Source: an uncultured Psychrobacillus sp. (GTDB taxonomy: Bacteria > Bacillota > Bacilli > Bacillales_A > Planococcaceae). From it: a DNA stretch of 7,728 nt. The notes beneath the pieces were generated by a model. The model did no database searches. It saw only the letters and a list, made by a program, of their open reading frames with translations, and was not told the origin of the DNA. Below are positions 5,803 to 7,728 of the stretch, piece after piece (position 1 is the first letter of the stretch; each line of letters starts with the position of its first letter). The stretch is taken from the NCBI GenBank assembly GCA_934234185.1, contig CAKQHO010000139.1, positions 1 through 7,728 of the forward strand, in the 5' to 3' direction. A program made the position numbers and the translations under genes.

Positions 5803-6996
5803 TTAACCTGGAATATTCAAAAGCTCTTTATCCCTTCTACCGTGTAATAGGAAATATAAAGGAATACTTATAAGTATGATCACAACGTTAGCTAAAAAGA
5901 CTGTACTGTAGCCCGTGTGAGGAACGATAAATCCTAAAATGTATGGACCAACACCTAATCCTAAATCGTATAAGATAAAGTAAGTAGAGGTTGCAAGGCC
6001 AAAGCGATGTGGCGGAGTAACTTTTACCGCAACAGTTTGAGCTATTGAGTTAAAGTTTCCATACCCCAATCCTATAAAAGCAGCTGCTAATAATAGCATC
6101 CACCCTTGGCTGGCCTGACTGAATACATACATTCCTATTGCGAAAATAGCTAAACAAGGATACGCAACGATATTAGCTCCTCTTACATCCAGTAGCTTAC
6201 CTGTAAATGGTCGAGATAGAATAATAACAATTGCTAATACAAGAAAGAAATAACTAGCTGTCGAAGTAAGATTGATCTCCTCTGCATAGAAGGACAAAAA
6301 AGACATTACTCCTGAATAACTAAAACCTATCAATAATGCAATAAAAGAAATAGGGATTGCTCTTGGTTCTATAAATCTAGTAAGGAAAGAGCCCTTCTGT
6401 TCCTCTTTAATAGATGCCTTTGGTGAAACAACTTCAATTTTAGCAATTGCATAAATGATTATACATACAATAGAAAAAATGACATTTTGCGTAAATATAA
6501 AGGAGTAGCCATTTTCTAAATTCATCAGCATGATTCCTATAGAGGGTCCAATTGCAGTTGCAAGGATCGCACTTAAACTGTAGTAACCAATCCCTTCTCC
6601 TTTTCTTGCTGCTGGTACAATTTGAGCAATAATCGTTCCAGTTGCAGTACTCGCAATACCAACTGCTATCCCTTGTAATAAACGATTTGTCATTAGTAGA
6701 CCTAAATTAAAAGTGAAGAAATATAAAACAGAGGTTACTAGAAAAAAGGTTAACCCTAGCCATAAGGTCTTCTTTGTTCCGATATCTCCAATTACTCTCC
6801 CTGCACCTAATCTCCCAATTAACGAACCAATAATAAATATACTAGAGACTAACCCAGCGGTACTGGTACTTGCCCCAAATTCTGTCTTTGCATAGCTTGC
6901 CATAGTGACAATTAATAGGAAAAACATTAGTGTCAGTAAAAAATTGATTCCTGAGACTATTAGAAATTCCTTTGTCCATAACTTTTCCTTCTTCAA
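5803..6996 (-). CDS. MFS transporter, 12-helix, drug-efflux-like
   Basis: This 397-aa integral membrane protein has about 12 hydrophobic segments in two halves separated by a charged loop (about 186-212, rich in K and E). Major facilitator motifs are visible: motif A after helix 2 (GRLGAGRVIGDIGTKKTL, 61-78), a motif B-like NRLLQG (104-109), an antiporter motif C-like ATAIGPSIG (146-154), and the second-half motif A counterpart SRPFTGKLLDVRG (261-273). Motif C points to proton-coupled export rather than uptake, but no substrate can be named. The start is TTG at 6994-6996, with GAGG 8 nt upstream inside the last codons of the MarR gene; the two genes are 4 bp apart, so translation is probably coupled. 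The MarR-MFS pair recalls ywoH-ywoG of Bacillus subtilis, but orthology is not shown. Export of a compound sensed by the MarR protein is the simplest inference. Confidence 0.92.
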   Translation of the reverse strand: MKKEKLWTKEFLIVSGINFLLTLMFFLLIVTMASYAKTEFGASTSTAGLVSSIFIIGSLIGRLGAGRVIGDIGTKKTLWLGLTFFLVTSVLYFFTFNLGLLMTNRLLQGIAVGIASTATGTIIAQIVPAARKGEGIGYYSLSAILATAIGPSIGIMLMNLENGYSFIFTQNVIFSIVCIIIYAIAKIEVVSPKASIKEEQKGSFLTRFIEPRAIPISFIALLIGFSYSGVMSFLSFYAEEINLTSTASYFFLVLAIVIILSRPFTGKLLDVRGANIVAYPCLAIFAIGMYVFSQASQGWMLLLAAAFIGLGYGNFNSIAQTVAVKVTPPHRFGLATSTYFILYDLGLGVGPYILGFIVPHTGYSTVFLANVVIILISIPLYFLLHGRRDKELLNIPG

Positions 6997-7000
6997 AAAT

Positions 7001-7417
7001 TTAACCTCTTCTCTTTAAATTACGATGTATCTTATCAAGTAAAGATTCTGCTATCAACAGCTCTTCTATGGGAATATCCTCAATAAGTTCATCCTGAAAT
7101 TGGTCTACTTCCAACTTCATCTCTACATATTTACTCTGTCCTTTTTCTGTTAAATGCATAAACTTCTGTCTCTTATCTTTACCTGCGGCAACATATAGTA
7201 GGCCAAGATCAATTAGTCTTTGTGCAATTGGAGTAATAGATGGTTTCTCTACCTGCCAATAGATTGCCACATCCGAAAAAGTGGCTTCCCCATGTTCACT
7301 AATGTATTTCAGCAAAGCCCATTGTACCGATGATAGTTGAAATTCCTGGGTAACTTCATTTAACTGGTTGGTATATGGTCGCTGAATCAGTCTAAGCTTC
7401 GAAAAAAATGGATACAT
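7001..7417 (-). CDS. MarR-family transcriptional regulator
   Basis: This 138-aa protein has the MarR winged helix-turn-helix layout: an N-terminal dimer helix, FQLSSVQWALLKYISEHGEATFSDVA (about 26-51), the recognition region VEKPSITPIAQRLIDLGLL (56-74), a wing with the conserved D-x-R (GKDKRQKFMHLTEKG, D81 and R83), and a C-terminal dimerisation helix. There are no cysteines, so a thiol redox switch of the OhrR type is excluded. The ATG at 7415-7417 has TAAGGA about 6 nt upstream. The MFS gene follows after 4 bp, and a perfect inverted repeat overlaps the promoter -10, so the protein most likely represses its own operon until a ligand is bound. The ligand is unknown. Confidence 0.93.
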   Translation of the reverse strand: MYPFFSKLRLIQRPYTNQLNEVTQEFQLSSVQWALLKYISEHGEATFSDVAIYWQVEKPSITPIAQRLIDLGLLYVAAGKDKRQKFMHLTEKGQSKYVEMKLEVDQFQDELIEDIPIEELLIAESLLDKIHRNLKRRG

Positions 7418-7435
7418 AATTATTCCTTACTTCCC

Positions 7436-7462
7436 TTATTAGTTAGTTAACCTAACTAATAA
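7436..7462. promoter_or_regulatory. Putative MarR operator (perfect inverted repeat)
   Basis: Two perfect 11-bp arms, TTATTAGTTAG and CTAACTAATAA, flank the 5-bp centre TTAAC. The right arm overlaps the -10 box of the candidate promoter (7459-7464), and the repeat lies 19 nt upstream of the MarR start codon. The length and position fit a MarR dimer site and autorepression of the operon. Confidence 0.75.
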
Positions 7463-7487
7463 TAAATCAAGAATATTCCTTTGTAAA
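7459..7487 (-). promoter_or_regulatory. Sigma-A-type promoter of the MarR-MFS operon
   Basis: On the minus strand TTTACA (-35, 7482-7487) is followed after exactly 17 nt by TATTAT (-10, 7459-7464); both match consensus at 5 of 6 positions. It is the best promoter in the window and is overlapped at its -10 by the MarR-type inverted repeat. Confidence 0.7.
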
Positions 7488-7506
7488 GAACAACTCTGGA
7501 ATATTC
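7471..7506. repeat. Paired GAATATTC boxes flanking the MarR-operon -35
   Basis: GAATATTCC (7471-7479) and GGAATATTC (7498-7506) form a perfect 9-bp-arm inverted repeat with an 18-nt spacer. Each arm contains the self-palindrome GAATATTC. The two boxes are 28 bp apart centre to centre and bracket the -35 element, which suggests a second regulatory site, but the sequence is AT-rich and chance is possible. Confidence 0.45.
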
Positions 7507-7607
7507 TATATAAAAATATAAACTTTATACTTTTGGTGGATAAAACAATAGTAGAAGATTCTGCGTTGGAACGATTTGCACATATCGAGCCACACCATTG
7601 AAGACAT

Positions 7608-7634
7608 AAAAAAGGAAGAAAATATATTTCTTCC
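7608..7634 (-). terminator. Terminator facing a gene beyond the right edge
   Basis: GGAAGAAA and TTTCTTCC (7614-7621 and 7627-7634) form a perfect stem around ATATA. On the minus strand it is followed by six T, so it would end a minus-strand transcript arriving from beyond 7728. No such gene can be confirmed within the window. Confidence 0.65.
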
Positions 7635-7637
7635 TCC

Positions 7638-7679
7638 AGACTGTAGACAAACTCTTAAAATAGGGTTTGTTTACGGTCT
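7638..7679 (+). repeat. 17-bp hairpin with three G-U pairs
   Basis: The arms 7638-7654 and 7663-7679 (AGACTGTAGACAAACTC and GGGTTTGTTTACGGTCT) pair completely in plus-strand RNA, with three G-U wobbles, around an 8-nt loop. In minus-strand RNA the three positions would be A-C mismatches. It is followed only by TATTATATTG, so its terminator strength is doubtful. It may be a dispersed intergenic hairpin or the end of an unseen plus-strand RNA. Confidence 0.6.
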
Positions 7680-7680
7680 T

Positions 7681-7713
7681 ATTATATTGTTAGAATTAAA
7701 TTAACAATATAAT
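7681..7713. repeat. Perfect 12-bp inverted repeat at right edge
   Basis: ATTATATTGTTA (7681-7692) and TAACAATATAAT (7702-7713) are perfect inverted arms around a 9-nt centre. It could be an operator for a gene beyond the window or part of the hairpin cluster; there is no T tract suited to termination. Confidence 0.6.
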
Positions 7714-7728
7714 CGCTGATTTCCATTC

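Larger units (their letters stand above)
7488..7728. other. Non-coding right-hand region
   Basis: I see no convincing gene between the MarR promoter and the right edge. It holds one arm of the GAATATTC pair and three consecutive hairpins (7608-7634, 7638-7679, 7681-7713). Minus-strand frames entering from the right edge are only 9 to 15 codons long before a stop, too short to identify. Confidence 0.5.

Noticed and set aside
7681..7728. C-terminal end of a minus-strand gene entering from the right edge
   Set aside because: All three minus-strand frames stop within 9 to 15 codons and none shows a recognisable ending, so no CDS is called although the terminator at 7608-7634 hints at one further right.
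1..7728. A novel defence, phage or biosynthetic multi-gene system
   Set aside because: All larger genes belong to recognised housekeeping, stress or regulator-transporter families and form separate transcription units; no cluster logic for a new system is visible.

Overview
The window suggests a low-GC Gram-positive bacterium of the order Bacillales, Bacillaceae or Planococcaceae-like. The base composition is AT-rich, Shine-Dalgarno sequences are strong (AAGGAGG-type), TTG and GTG starts are frequent, and the genes fit: a Bacillus-type methylmalonyl-CoA mutase small subunit, a YdbD-type manganese catalase behind a sigma-B-like promoter, and TetR and MarR regulators beside small gene sets. No phage, insertion sequence, CRISPR array, tRNA or rRNA is visible.

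Layout from left to right. (1) Positions 1-518, minus strand: 5' part of a methylmalonyl-CoA mutase small-subunit gene (mutA) that runs off the left edge, with an upstream intergenic region of about 290 bp. (2) Positions 876-3401, minus strand: a GTG-started, membrane-anchored ABC1/UbiB-type kinase-like protein followed by a small single-pass membrane protein of unknown function, closed by a terminator at 808-840. (3) Positions 3608-4465, plus strand: a dimanganese catalase with a sigma-B-like promoter and a strong terminator. (4) Positions 4562-5632, minus strand: a TetR-family regulator and a DUF4188 protein downstream of it. Each has a near-identical inverted repeat just upstream of its start, which are probably operators of this TetR. 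(5) Positions 5803-7417, minus strand: a MarR regulator and a 12-helix MFS transporter 4 bp apart. Their good sigma-A-type promoter has a perfect 11-bp-arm inverted repeat over its -10, and the operon ends in a long hairpin terminator. (6) Positions 7418-7728: non-coding, with paired GAATATTC boxes and three successive hairpins near the right edge.

Functionally the window is a set of independent small transcription units: propionate/odd-chain catabolism, a membrane kinase-like protein in a lipid or quinone context, peroxide detoxification under general stress, and two local repressor-controlled units. No clearly new multi-gene system is visible. The most informative observations are regulatory: paired TetR operators, a MarR operator, a sigma-B promoter and the hairpin cluster at the right edge. 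Several start codons chosen here are not the most upstream possible ones; each is argued from its ribosome binding site.
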